A DNA stretch of 64,000 nt from Bacillota bacterium (GCA_023417635.1 JAEZFF010000009.1:1-64000), one strand, 5' to 3'; counted from the stretch's first letter, positions 8,876 through 16,685 are shown. Program-made: numbers and translations. Notes: generated from the sequence alone by a model not told the origin.

Positions 8876-9802
8876 TTGAAAGTACTTGAAAACCAATCTA
8901 CAAAAGCAAAACTCGGCCTTTTCCTCGTGACGATTGTTTGGGGAAGCGCATTTGCGGCTACAAAAGACGCAACGAGTGATATGCCGCCTTCTTACATCAT
9001 TCTTTTTCGTTTTGGGATTGCCGCGCTGCTCATGGTGCTGCTGTTTTCCCGCAAGCTAAAAAGCATTACACGCACAGAACTCACGGGTGGCTTGCTGATT
9101 GGCATTGTGAATGTGCTGGGTTATGAATTCCAAACATATGGCGTTCAATACACAACTGCCGGGAACAATGCTTTTCTAACAGCGGTCTACTGTGTTATTG
9201 TGCCCTTTTTGTACTGGATTTTCTGGCATAAAAGGCCAACAGTCTTTAATATTCTTTCGGCATTTCTCTGCATGGCAGGAATTGGCTTGCTTTCCCTGCA
9301 CAATGGTTTTTCCATGAACAAAGGGGACATTCTTTCGCTGATGTGCAGTGTCTGCTTCGCCCTTCAGATTATTGTAATTGACCGTTATGCAGACCGATGC
9401 GACCCTTTTCGGCTTGCCTTTACACAGATAGCCGCAACGGCACTGCTGGTGCTTCCCGCTGCGCTATCAACGGAAAAGCTTCCTACCGCTGTGAGCACAA
9501 GAACCATTCTGGCACTAATCTATACTGCAGTTTTCTGCACTTTGCTTGCGGTTCTGCTTCAAACTGCCTGCCAGCGTCACGTAGCACCGTCAAAAGCTTC
9601 CCTGATTTTGTCGCTGGAGTCCGTGTTCGGCGCACTGAGCGGCATTATCTTCCTCGGCGAACCGGTTACAGAACGTACCTTTTTCGGATGTCTGCTGATT
9701 TTCGGCTCAATTTTTCTTGCTGAACATACTTCTGAAACAGCGCGCCCGAAAAAGCCCGCGAAAGACTTGAATTGCAGAAACCAGAATGACCCGATAGATT
9801 AG
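8876..9802 (+). CDS. DMT superfamily (EamA-type) transporter
   Basis: A roughly 308-residue integral membrane protein with two EamA repeats, each of about five helices; GLFLVTIVWGSAFAATK opens repeat one and LESVFGALSGIIFLGEP is the typical end of repeat two. Such carriers export metabolites or amino acids; the substrate cannot be named. I chose the TTG at 8876 because AGGTG lies 6 nt upstream; a GTG at 8867 in the same frame overlaps that site. It is monocistronic, bounded by a strong hairpin downstream, and divergent from the M16 genes. Confidence 0.9.
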   Translation: MKVLENQSTKAKLGLFLVTIVWGSAFAATKDATSDMPPSYIILFRFGIAALLMVLLFSRKLKSITRTELTGGLLIGIVNVLGYEFQTYGVQYTTAGNNAFLTAVYCVIVPFLYWIFWHKRPTVFNILSAFLCMAGIGLLSLHNGFSMNKGDILSLMCSVCFALQIIVIDRYADRCDPFRLAFTQIAATALLVLPAALSTEKLPTAVSTRTILALIYTAVFCTLLAVLLQTACQRHVAPSKASLILSLESVFGALSGIIFLGEPVTERTFFGCLLIFGSIFLAEHTSETARPKKPAKDLNCRNQNDPID

Positions 9803-9822
9803 AACAAAGCATAGCATAAATA

Positions 9823-9856
9823 GAACGGGAGCGGAGAAATCCGCTCCCGTTCTTTT
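9823..9856 (+). terminator. Intrinsic terminator after the DMT gene, probably bidirectional
   Basis: A perfect 13-bp inverted repeat (GAACGGGAGCGGA) with a GAAA loop, followed by TTTT on the plus strand. On the minus strand it follows the metY stop and ends in TATTTAT, so it may serve both converging genes. Confidence 0.9.
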
Positions 9857-9860
9857 GGAG

Positions 9861-11132
9861 TTAAACGCGGCTTAGCGCGCCTTTTATATCGTCCAGAATG
9901 TCATTAATGTTTTCAATTCCAACAGACAGACGAATCATGCTGGGGCTGATGCCGGCATCGGCCAGCTGCTGGTCGGTCAGCTGGCGGTGCGTGGTGCTGG
10001 CCGGGTGAAGAACGCAGGTGCGCAGGTCTGCCACATGAGTTACAATCGAGGCGAGCTTCAAACCCTCCATAAACCGTGCCGCACCTTCGCGGCCGCCCTT
10101 AACACCAAAGGAAATAACCCCGCTTGTGCCATGAGGCATATACTTTTTGGCCAGCGCGTGGTATTTGCTGCTTTCAAGGTCTGGGTAATCGACCCACTCC
10201 ACCTTGTCGCTCGCTTCAAGGTATTTTGCAACCGTAAGCGCGTTGGAGCAATGGCGTTCCATACGCAGAGCAAGCGTTTCAAGACCGAGATTCAGCAGAA
10301 AAGCATTCATCGGCGCAGCCTGAGCGCCAACGTCACGCATCATATGGACGCGTGCTTTCGTAATATAGGCGGCTTTGCCGAAAGCTTTGGTATAAACGAG
10401 GCCATGATAGGAGTCATCCGGTTCCGTAAGGCCAGGGAACTTTCCATTTTCCCAGTTGAAATTTCCGCTGTCTACAATCGCGCCGCCAACCTGTACGGCA
10501 TGGCCATCCATATATTTCGTGGTGGAGTGGGTGACAATATCGGCGCCGAATTCAAACGGGCGGCAGTTGATTGGAGTCGGGAACGTGTTGTCTACAATCA
10601 GCGGCACACCATGCGCATGAGCAGATTTTGCAAACTTTTCAATATCCGTCACAACAAGGGAAGGGTTCGAAAGCGTTTCTGCGAAAACGCAGCGGGTATT
10701 GTCACGGAATGCGGCGTTCAGTTCATCAGCGGTGCAGTCCGGTGAAACAAACGTGCAGTCGATTCCCATCTCGCGCATCGTTTTGTTAAAAAGGTTGAAC
10801 GTTCCGCCGTAAATAGCTGAAGAACTTACAATGTGGTCGCCGCTGCGGCAGATGTTCCACACGGAAAGCAGCGAAGCCGCCTGCCCGGAAGCCGTAAGCA
10901 TAGCACCTACGCCGCCTTCAAGAACTGCTATTTTTTTCTCCACCGCGTCAAGAGTCGGGTTGGAAATGCGAGTGTAGAAAAATCCGTCTGCTTTCAAGTC
11001 AAATAAATCTCCCATAGCCTGGGCAGTGTCGTACTTGTAGGTTGTACTCTGCACAATAGGCAGAACGCGCGGCTCGCCGTTTTTCGGCTCATAGCCGGCA
11101 TGGATACAGTTTGTGTCAATTCGATAACCCAT
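9861..11132 (-). CDS. metY: O-acetylhomoserine aminocarboxypropyltransferase (Cys/Met metabolism PLP enzyme)
   Basis: A 423-residue type I PLP enzyme of the Cys/Met metabolism family. The Schiff-base lysine is in HSTTKYMDGH; the VDNTFPTP block and VRLSVGIENINDI at the C-terminus are typical. Its length and the insert around the TKAFGKAAYITKAR segment favour the MetY group (direct sulfhydrylation of O-acetylhomoserine to homocysteine) over MetB. No SAM riboswitch or terminator lies in the 39 nt before it, so it is read through from the upstream DUF2007 gene. Confidence 0.92.
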   Translation of the reverse strand: MGYRIDTNCIHAGYEPKNGEPRVLPIVQSTTYKYDTAQAMGDLFDLKADGFFYTRISNPTLDAVEKKIAVLEGGVGAMLTASGQAASLLSVWNICRSGDHIVSSSAIYGGTFNLFNKTMREMGIDCTFVSPDCTADELNAAFRDNTRCVFAETLSNPSLVVTDIEKFAKSAHAHGVPLIVDNTFPTPINCRPFEFGADIVTHSTTKYMDGHAVQVGGAIVDSGNFNWENGKFPGLTEPDDSYHGLVYTKAFGKAAYITKARVHMMRDVGAQAAPMNAFLLNLGLETLALRMERHCSNALTVAKYLEASDKVEWVDYPDLESSKYHALAKKYMPHGTSGVISFGVKGGREGAARFMEGLKLASIVTHVADLRTCVLHPASTTHRQLTDQQLADAGISPSMIRLSVGIENINDILDDIKGALSRV

Positions 11133-11171
11133 TTTTTCGGCTCCTTTACCTTTTTACAGTTTTAATAAGAT

Positions 11172-11735
11172 TCAGGGCTGCCAGCTAAAAAAGCCGTGGC
11201 CCTGAAAAAGGCTTACAATTCCATCCGCAACAGAAACGACGAGCCAGACAAGAAGCAGAAAAAGAAGCGCTGAAAAAATCCGCACGGCAATGCGCCTGCC
11301 ACGGCTCATGGGGATTTGTTCCTTCTTTGCTTTTGTTTCTGAAGGATTTTTTTCTTCTTCCATGCCTTCCGCAGCGGTCTGTTCTGTTTCTTCGTCTTTC
11401 ACCACGCCAATTCCATGCAGAATTTCTTCCGCATGCTCCACTTCGCCGTACGGAACAAAGATGTTCACCTGCGAAGAACGGCTTTGCCCAAGGACAATGC
11501 CAGTATAGCTTCCTCCGCCCAAAGTACGTTTCATAAATGGAATGCCAGCATCCTCAAACGCCGCTGCAATTTGTTCTGCTTCCTCCCCGCCTGCGTTGTA
11601 AAGCATGACGGGATCATTATCTTTCGGCAGGCGCAGCTTTTTTCCGCCGCAGGAGGGGCACACTTTGCCATCCTTGCTGAGTGCCTGGCACCTTTCGCAG
11701 TATAGCTTTTCCGTATTCTTCCCCGCTTTCTGCAT
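11172..11735 (-). CDS. Zinc-ribbon / DUF2007-type membrane protein
   Basis: A 187-residue protein in three parts: an N-terminal zinc ribbon (CERCQ ... CPSCGG, residues about 13-30), a DUF2007-like domain (VMLYNAGGEEAEQIAAAFED through VEHAEEILHGIG), and an acidic linker leading to one C-terminal membrane helix (about residues 148-170). Its function is unknown; DUF2007 is described as a putative signal-transducing domain. It precedes metY by 39 nt without a terminator. The TATAAT box ends only 7 nt before the ATG, so the message may be leaderless. Confidence 0.85.
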   Translation of the reverse strand: MQKAGKNTEKLYCERCQALSKDGKVCPSCGGKKLRLPKDNDPVMLYNAGGEEAEQIAAAFEDAGIPFMKRTLGGGSYTGIVLGQSRSSQVNIFVPYGEVEHAEEILHGIGVVKDEETEQTAAEGMEEEKNPSETKAKKEQIPMSRGRRIAVRIFSALLFLLLVWLVVSVADGIVSLFQGHGFFSWQP

Positions 11736-11742
11736 TTTCTGT

Positions 11743-11772
11743 ATTATAGCATATCATTCCTTTTCATTACAA
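11743..11772 (-). promoter_or_regulatory. Sigma-A promoter for the DUF2007-metY unit
   Basis: The minus strand shows TTGTAA (11772-11767), an 18-nt spacer and TATAAT (11748-11743). The predicted start of transcription falls on or one base before the ATG at 11735. Confidence 0.7.
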
Positions 11773-11839
11773 GAGTGCCGTGCTGCGAATTCCTCAGTTT
11801 TTTGCGGCTCTGCCCACCGGCTCTTTCAAAAAATTCCTG

Positions 11840-12412
11840 CTAGTAAAACACCGGCTGGATTTGTTTTCCCTCTAAAGCTGCAAGTGCCGTGGGTAAAATT
11901 TGAGTGAAATCAGCTACAAGTGAAAACGGCTTTGTTTCGGGATTATCTTCTTTCATCGGCACAAAATAAACATTTTTGGTGTTCAGCAGGCGGCCGATGT
12001 TCTGTGCGGATGCCGCAAGGGCATCGTTCGTCGCAACGGTAAGAACAACCGGCGTTCCTACGCGCAGGCAGGATTTAACTGCCATCGTGACCGGTGTGTC
12101 GGTAATGCCGCAGGCCAGTTTCCCAAGCGTATTCCCTGTACAAGGGGCAACGATCATCAGGTCGACCATCTTTTTAGGCCCGATTGGTTCCACTTCTGGT
12201 ATTTGGCAAAGGACTTTTTTGCCAGTTAGCTTTTCTGCCTCCCGCACAAAATCCTGCGCGCGGCCAAAGCGGGTGTCTGTACTGTAAGCGTTGTAGGACA
12301 TGACCGGCAGAACCGAATAGCCCTTCTGCACAATCTTTTGCATCTCATCCATTGCCCGGCGGAACGTGCAGAAAGAACCGCACATGGCAAAGCCAAAGGT
12401 TGTTTTCTCCAT
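11840..12412 (-). CDS. dpaB: Dipicolinate synthase subunit B
   Basis: A 190-residue flavoprotein-fold subunit of dipicolinate synthase, which makes dipicolinic acid for the endospore core. It shows FGFAMCGSFCTF at the N-terminus and VAPCTGNTLGKLACGITDTPV in the middle, both characteristic of SpoVFB/DpaB. It begins 6 nt after dpaA, with GGAGAGTGAG at the end of dpaA as ribosome site. The pair would act in the mother cell late in sporulation. No terminator is evident directly after it. Confidence 0.95.
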   Translation of the reverse strand: MEKTTFGFAMCGSFCTFRRAMDEMQKIVQKGYSVLPVMSYNAYSTDTRFGRAQDFVREAEKLTGKKVLCQIPEVEPIGPKKMVDLMIVAPCTGNTLGKLACGITDTPVTMAVKSCLRVGTPVVLTVATNDALAASAQNIGRLLNTKNVYFVPMKEDNPETKPFSLVADFTQILPTALAALEGKQIQPVFY

Positions 12413-12418
12413 GACTGC

Positions 12419-13279
12419 TCACTCTCCCATCATGCGGCATACTGTGTCGCGGATAATTTCACCGGCTGTTTTCGGTGCAACACGCCCCGGCAGCGACGGC
12501 GCAAGAATTGCTTTAATCCCGATTTTTTCCGCAGCGTTAAAATCCGTTCCGCCCGGCGCCGAAGCAAGGTCTATCAGCACCGGACTGCCGCTTAATTCGG
12601 AAAGGACGCGCCGATTGAAAATCATGGCCGGTATGGTGTTGAAAATCAGATTGTACTCACCGCTTCCGATGTGCTGCACCGTCACCGGCAAATAGCCGAG
12701 AGATTCAACCCACGCAAGGTCTGCCGGGCGACGCGCCGCCACAAAGACCTGTGCGCCGACTCCGTACAGCATACGGGCCAGGGTACGGCCAACGCGGCCA
12801 AATCCCGCAACAAGGCAGCAGCTTCCACTTACTGTTCCGGCATACTCACGCATAGCGATTTCCAGAGCGCCTTCCGCCGTAGGCACAGCGTTGCGGATGG
12901 CAAATTCATCCCGCACTGAAAAGTCAGCCGCGCCAACCTCTTCCCAAACCTTGCTTGTTTTCAGCAGGCGGTCCGTCATACCGCCGAAGACGCGCTTCCC
13001 CTTCATTTTTTCTGCAAAACTGTCATTCAACAGAATAGGAGCTTCGCTGTACTCAGCTTTCAGTGTAGTGCCGTCATTTGTTACCGGAAGCGGAAGAATC
13101 ACCACACTGCATTTTAAAACGAGTTCATCCAAGGGGATTTTCTTCACGTCCACCGTAAAGACGGCTTTCTCGAAGCCGCAGGTATAAACTTCAAATCCAT
13201 TCTTCACAAGAGATTCGGCGAGGTAGATCTGCCTGCGATCTCCCCCCACCACGCCGAAACAGATTTTTTCCGGATTCGT
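12419..13279 (-). CDS. dpaA: Dipicolinate synthase subunit A, apparent ACG start
   Basis: The NAD(P)-dependent subunit of dipicolinate synthase, acting on the dihydrodipicolinate pathway in the sporulating mother cell. The N-terminal Rossmann strand reads KICFGVVGGDRRQ and the C-terminal domain has AGFGRVGRTLARMLYGVGA and LPGRVAPKTAGEI, as in SpoVFA. No ATG, GTG or TTG precedes GTG 13252, which would cut off the first beta strand. GGAGGTGA (13293-13286) lies 6 nt before an in-frame ACG at 13279 (then NPEKICFGVV), while an in-frame stop lies inside that site. I therefore place the start at ACG; the conservative alternative is GTG 13252 (277 aa). Confidence 0.9.
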   Translation of the reverse strand, partial: TNPEKICFGVVGGDRRQIYLAESLVKNGFEVYTCGFEKAVFTVDVKKIPLDELVLKCSVVILPLPVTNDGTTLKAEYSEAPILLNDSFAEKMKGKRVFGGMTDRLLKTSKVWEEVGAADFSVRDEFAIRNAVPTAEGALEIAMREYAGTVSGSCCLVAGFGRVGRTLARMLYGVGAQVFVAARRPADLAWVESLGYLPVTVQHIGSGEYNLIFNTIPAMIFNRRVLSELSGSPVLIDLASAPGGTDFNAAEKIGIKAILAPSLPGRVAPKTAGEIIRDTVCRMMGE

Positions 13280-13285
13280 TTCCCG

Positions 13286-13317
13286 TCACCTCCGTAATGT
13301 TCTTAACGCATAATATG
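13286..13317 (-). promoter_or_regulatory. dpaA ribosome site and candidate sporulation promoter -10
   Basis: The Shine-Dalgarno GGAGGTGA spans 13293-13286. CATATTATG at 13317-13309 resembles the CATA-type -10 of SigE/SigK promoters, with an AC dinucleotide 17 nt upstream as a SigK-like -35. Late mother-cell control is expected for dpaAB, but the promoter match is only partial. Confidence 0.4.
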
Positions 13318-13359
13318 GAAAATCGGTACGCTGTGTGCCGGCAGAAAGGATTTTTATAT

Positions 13360-13388
13360 TTGCATTTCTGCGGAAAGATGATTATTAT
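13360..13388 (+). promoter_or_regulatory. Sigma-A promoter for murC
   Basis: TTGCAT (13360-13365), 17-nt spacer, TATTAT (13383-13388). It sits back to back with the dpaA control region and gives murC a leader of about 65 nt containing a small CCCG/CGGG hairpin. Confidence 0.65.
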
Positions 13389-13460
13389 TAATATGTTTGG
13401 CAATATATTTAAATAGGTAAAGTTTCCCGTATAAGCGGGGTTAAATAAGGAGTTAGTCTT

Positions 13461-14846
13461 ATGGAAAACAGCGATATACTTTCACATGTAAAAAAAGTGC
13501 ATTTTGTTGGAATCGGTGGTTCAGGTATGTGTCCGATTGCCGAAATCCTGATTCATAGAGGATATGAAGTCAGCGGCTCCGATACCACAGAATCGGATAC
13601 CCTCGCACGCATCCGCGGCTATGGCATTCCGGTTTTCATGGGTCAGCGCGCCGAAAATATAAAAGATGCTGAACTGGTTGTCTACACTGCCGCCGTAAAG
13701 CAGGATAACCCGGAACTTGTAGCAGCAAGGGAAAAGGGAATCCCTACTATAGAGCGTTCCGTCATGCTGGGCCTGGTAACACGCCGGTTTCCCAATGCCA
13801 TCGGTGTTTCCGGCACACACGGCAAAACGACAACCACAGCCATGATAACGCAGATTCTCCTGGAAGCGGGACTTGACCCTTCGGCCATTATTGGTGGGAA
13901 ACTGCCGCTCATCGGCGGAAATGGACGCGTTGGAAAATCAGACACCATTGTGTGTGAAGCCTGCGAATTCGTCGATACTTTTCTGCAGCTGCACCCACAC
14001 ATTGCCGTTGTGCTGAACATTGACAATGACCACTTGGACTATTTTGGCACTGTAGAAAACACCATCCGTTCCTTTCACCAGTTCTGCCTGCAGACAAGCG
14101 GATACATTATTGTGAACGGTGACGATGCAAACGCCATGAAAGCAGTGCAGGGCATTACCAACGCACAGATTATCACCTACGGCTTTCAGCCGCAAAATGA
14201 TTACAGCGCAGCAGACATACAGGCTACACGCCGCGCTCGGGAAGAGTTTACAATCGTAAAGCATGGCAAAAAGGTGACCGACATTACACTCAGCATACCG
14301 GGCAAACACAACATTTACAACGCTCTGGCTGCTTTCGCTGTTGCAGACCTGCTGGGCGTCAGCACGGAAAGCGCCGCAAAGAGCCTGCACGCCTTTGCCG
14401 GCGTTCACCGCCGCTTTGAACTGCTGGGTGAGTTTGGCGGCATAACAGTCGCCGACGACTTTGCACACCACCCCACAGAGGTTACGGCTACGCTGACGGC
14501 GGCAAAACAGATGGGTTTTTCGCGCGTTTGGGCAGTTTTTCAGCCGCATACCTACTCCCGCACCTACCTGCTTTTCAATGATTTTGTAAAAGCGCTGAAA
14601 ATTGCCGACCGCGTCGTGCTTTCTGAAATTCTCGCCGTACGCGAAACAAACACCTATAACATTTACGCAAAAGACCTTGCAGAAAAGATTCCGGGCAGCG
14701 TATGGTTCAAGACTTTTGAAGAAATTGCGGACTACATGGTTCAAAATGCAAAGGATGGCGATTTGATTCTGACCATCGGCGGCGGAGATATTTACAAATG
14801 TGCCAACCGGATTGTCGAAAAATATAAGGCGATGGAAGAGAAATGA
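13461..14846 (+). CDS. murC: UDP-N-acetylmuramate--L-alanine ligase
   Basis: A 461-residue ligase adding L-Ala to UDP-MurNAc in peptidoglycan precursor synthesis. HFVGIGGSGM starts domain 1, the ATP P-loop GTHGKTTTT is at residues 118-126, and DDFAHHPTEV marks the C-terminal ligase domain. AAGGAG lies upstream of the ATG. It stands alone here, about 35 kb from the division/cell-wall cluster, in an operon with a GNAT acetyltransferase whose ATG overlaps its stop by 4 nt. Confidence 0.97.
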   Translation: MENSDILSHVKKVHFVGIGGSGMCPIAEILIHRGYEVSGSDTTESDTLARIRGYGIPVFMGQRAENIKDAELVVYTAAVKQDNPELVAAREKGIPTIERSVMLGLVTRRFPNAIGVSGTHGKTTTTAMITQILLEAGLDPSAIIGGKLPLIGGNGRVGKSDTIVCEACEFVDTFLQLHPHIAVVLNIDNDHLDYFGTVENTIRSFHQFCLQTSGYIIVNGDDANAMKAVQGITNAQIITYGFQPQNDYSAADIQATRRAREEFTIVKHGKKVTDITLSIPGKHNIYNALAAFAVADLLGVSTESAAKSLHAFAGVHRRFELLGEFGGITVADDFAHHPTEVTATLTAAKQMGFSRVWAVFQPHTYSRTYLLFNDFVKALKIADRVVLSEILAVRETNTYNIYAKDLAEKIPGSVWFKTFEEIADYMVQNAKDGDLILTIGGGDIYKCANRIVEKYKAMEEK

Positions 14847-15445
14847 TTCTTCGAAAATATACGCCGCATGACGAAACCGAATGGCTGCGCTGCCGGATGG
14901 CCGCGTTTCTTGACTGCTCCTATTACGACGACATCGTGCGGGAAAGGCCAGTCTATCAGAATCCGTCGCTGTGTATTGTCGCGGTGGAAAACGGCAAAAT
15001 TATCGGCTTTCTCGACGCGGAATATGAACGATCCCCCGGTGAAGTGTGCTACCTGAAAGGTGGGCGCGGAGCAGTCCTCTGGAACCTCGGTGTCTTGCCG
15101 GAATACCGAAATCAGGCGGTTGCCGCAAAAATGTGGCAGTACGTTCGGGAAACGCTGGTGCAAAATGGCATCACGCGCTTTGAAGTCTGGACACAGGATG
15201 ACAAACCCGCAAACGCCTGGTACCAAAAGCAAGGGTTCCTTCAGAAGGAAGCATACTTAAATGCATATATAAAAGGCACTCCGAAGGACGACACTATCCG
15301 CCGCTTTCTAAACCTTGACACGGCAGGAGACATTTACGGAGTGCGCTGCCTGAACTTTGAAGCACCGATTGAAAGGAAAGCAGAGCTGCAGAAAATCTGT
15401 TTCCGACTGCATGAAGTACGCGTTTATGAACTAGAGCTGCAGTAG
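14843..15445 (+). CDS. GNAT family N-acetyltransferase
   Basis: A 200-residue protein with a GNAT fold: IGFLDAEYE for strands 2-3, LWNLGVLPEYRNQAVAAKMW for the acetyl-CoA binding motif A region (the usual R/Q-x-x-G-x-A loop is altered to YRNQAVA), and VWTQDDKPANAWYQKQGF for motif B. The last 40 or so residues extend past the domain. The acceptor is unknown. Coupling to murC by ATGA overlap suggests co-expression with cell-wall synthesis but does not prove a related function. Confidence 0.82.
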   Translation: MILRKYTPHDETEWLRCRMAAFLDCSYYDDIVRERPVYQNPSLCIVAVENGKIIGFLDAEYERSPGEVCYLKGGRGAVLWNLGVLPEYRNQAVAAKMWQYVRETLVQNGITRFEVWTQDDKPANAWYQKQGFLQKEAYLNAYIKGTPKDDTIRRFLNLDTAGDIYGVRCLNFEAPIERKAELQKICFRLHEVRVYELELQ

Positions 15446-15463
15446 TAAAAGGAAGAGCAACAA

Positions 15464-15988
15464 ATGGAACAAGGTTCTTACGTCAGTATTATTTCCGACC
15501 AGACGGAACGTGCTCTTTGGGAAGTCCAAAACGGAATGGACTGCGTTCCCAACGGGTTGTGGAACAAAAACTACTGTGATATGCCGCTTTGGAAACATAT
15601 TTATCATATGCTTCATTCGCTCGACCTTTGGTTTATTAACCCGCGTGACTCCGATTTTCGGGAACCGCCTTTTCATGAAAAGGATTTAAACAATCTTGAT
15701 GTGGTGTCTGAAAAAGCGCTTACCCGGGAACAGATGAATACTTACCTGCAGCAAATACGAAAAAAGATTGGCGCTTACCTCGCCAATTTAAAAGAGGAAG
15801 ACCTTTTGCAGAAGCCGGTGAACTGTGAATATACAAGGTTTACGCTGATTCTGGCGCAGTTTCGCCATCTGCACACCCACATGGGCATCTTGATGGGTTT
15901 TATCATTGTGGAAACCGGGCTGTGGCCGCGTGTAGTCGGTCTTGAAGGTACCATTCCACAAAGTGCCGACTATGAAAAATTTTTCTAA
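15464..15988 (+). CDS. DinB-like four-helix protein
   Basis: A 174-residue protein resembling the DinB/YfiT superfamily. Metal-ligand type histidines appear in LWKHIYHMLHSLDLW (about residues 42-56) and QFRHLHTHMG (about 125-134), the usual spacing of the three-His site in these four-helix bundles. Family members include thiol-dependent transferases and stress proteins; the activity here is unknown. It follows the GNAT gene by 18 nt and ends the murC operon before a terminator. Confidence 0.78.
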   Translation: MEQGSYVSIISDQTERALWEVQNGMDCVPNGLWNKNYCDMPLWKHIYHMLHSLDLWFINPRDSDFREPPFHEKDLNNLDVVSEKALTREQMNTYLQQIRKKIGAYLANLKEEDLLQKPVNCEYTRFTLILAQFRHLHTHMGILMGFIIVETGLWPRVVGLEGTIPQSADYEKFF

Positions 15989-16000
15989 CTTTCAAACTTT

Positions 16001-16036
16001 AGGCAGTGCGATTCCAATAATCGCCTGCCTTTTTTA
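16001..16036 (+). terminator. Terminator of the murC-GNAT-DinB operon
   Basis: AGGCAG and GCGATT pair with AATCGC and CTGCCT around a CCAAT loop, with one bulged T, followed by TTTTTT. Confidence 0.88.
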
Positions 16037-16060
16037 TTTTCTGTGCCCCTTTTGCGACCT

Positions 16061-16089
16061 TTGCTTTCAACTTTAGCACTCTATTTAAT
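16061..16089 (+). promoter_or_regulatory. Probable hsp20 promoter overlapped by CIRCE
   Basis: TTGCTT (16061-16066), 17-nt spacer, TTTAAT (16084-16089). The -10 lies inside the 9-nt spacer of the CIRCE element, so HrcA binding would block the polymerase. It implies a leader of about 145 nt. Confidence 0.55.
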
Positions 16090-16099
16090 CGAGTGCTAA
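16073..16099 (+). promoter_or_regulatory. CIRCE operator (HrcA site) upstream of hsp20
   Basis: A perfect inverted repeat TTAGCACTC - 9 nt - GAGTGCTAA, identical to the CIRCE consensus bound by the heat-shock repressor HrcA. It is the only operator seen between the DinB terminator and hsp20. Confidence 0.95.
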
Positions 16100-16168
16100 A
16101 GTTAATAGTTTTGTAACAATTATTCTATTTTATATTCATATTCTGCCGATATACTAAAGGCGTTGAAA

Positions 16169-16206
16169 GAAACCGAAGGCTTCACAAAAAAAAGCCAAAC
16201 GGTTTC
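16169..16206 (+). promoter_or_regulatory. Hairpin in the hsp20 leader
   Basis: GAAACCG (16169-16175) pairs with CGGTTTC (16200-16206), enclosing GGCTT/AAGCC pairs and an A-rich loop. It lies in the mRNA leader, about 25 nt before the GGGGG ribosome site. Whether it senses temperature or only stabilises the message is not clear. Confidence 0.45.
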
Positions 16207-16242
16207 CGGAAATAAATTTATTATACATTGGGGGTTTTTATT

Positions 16243-16674
16243 ATGTTTGATTTAATTCCTTTTGAACGCAGAAACGACAACCTGTTCGACGCATTTGACC
16301 GTATGGTAAACGAGAACTTCTTCGGCGGAATGGATAGGCAGTTTGCCCCCTGCCGCACAGACATCATTGACCAGGGAGATAAATACCTTTTGAAGGCAGA
16401 CCTTCCGGGTTTTCAGAAAGAAGACATTAAAATTAACGTGCAGGGCGACGAACTGAACATCTCCGCTGAACGCAAAGAAAGCAAAGATGACAAAGACAAA
16501 CAGGGCAACTACATCCGCCGCGAGCGCAGATACGACTCCTACAGCCGCAGTTTTGCACTTGACGGCATAGACGCAAGCAAAATCAGCGCAAGCTACAATG
16601 ATGGTGTTTTGGACTTGGAACTTCCGAAGATTCCGGAAGTAAAGCCGGAAAGCACTACCATTGAAATTAAATAA
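16243..16674 (+). CDS. hsp20: Hsp20/alpha-crystallin small heat-shock protein
   Basis: A 143-residue ATP-independent holdase that binds unfolding proteins. The alpha-crystallin domain runs from about residue 38 to 130 (YLLKADLPGFQKEDIKINV, then SYNDGVLDLELPK), with the conserved A-x-x-x-n-G-V-L type motif as ASYNDGVLDLELPK. I chose ATG 16243 (MFDLIPFERRN) with GGGGG 9 nt upstream; a TTG at 16228 overlaps that site. It is monocistronic with a CIRCE operator and a strong downstream hairpin, so it should be heat-induced through HrcA. Confidence 0.95.
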   Translation: MFDLIPFERRNDNLFDAFDRMVNENFFGGMDRQFAPCRTDIIDQGDKYLLKADLPGFQKEDIKINVQGDELNISAERKESKDDKDKQGNYIRRERRYDSYSRSFALDGIDASKISASYNDGVLDLELPKIPEVKPESTTIEIK

Positions 16675-16685
16675 TTTCCACACGC

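Noticed and set aside
11133..11171. A SAM riboswitch or T-box before metY
   Set aside because: Only 39 nt separate the genes, far too short for either element, and no terminator is present.
13938..14744. A 268-codon minus-strand open frame inside murC
   Set aside because: murC is intact on the other strand with its P-loop and ligase domain; the minus frame is Cys/Val-rich, as antisense frames in this base composition are.
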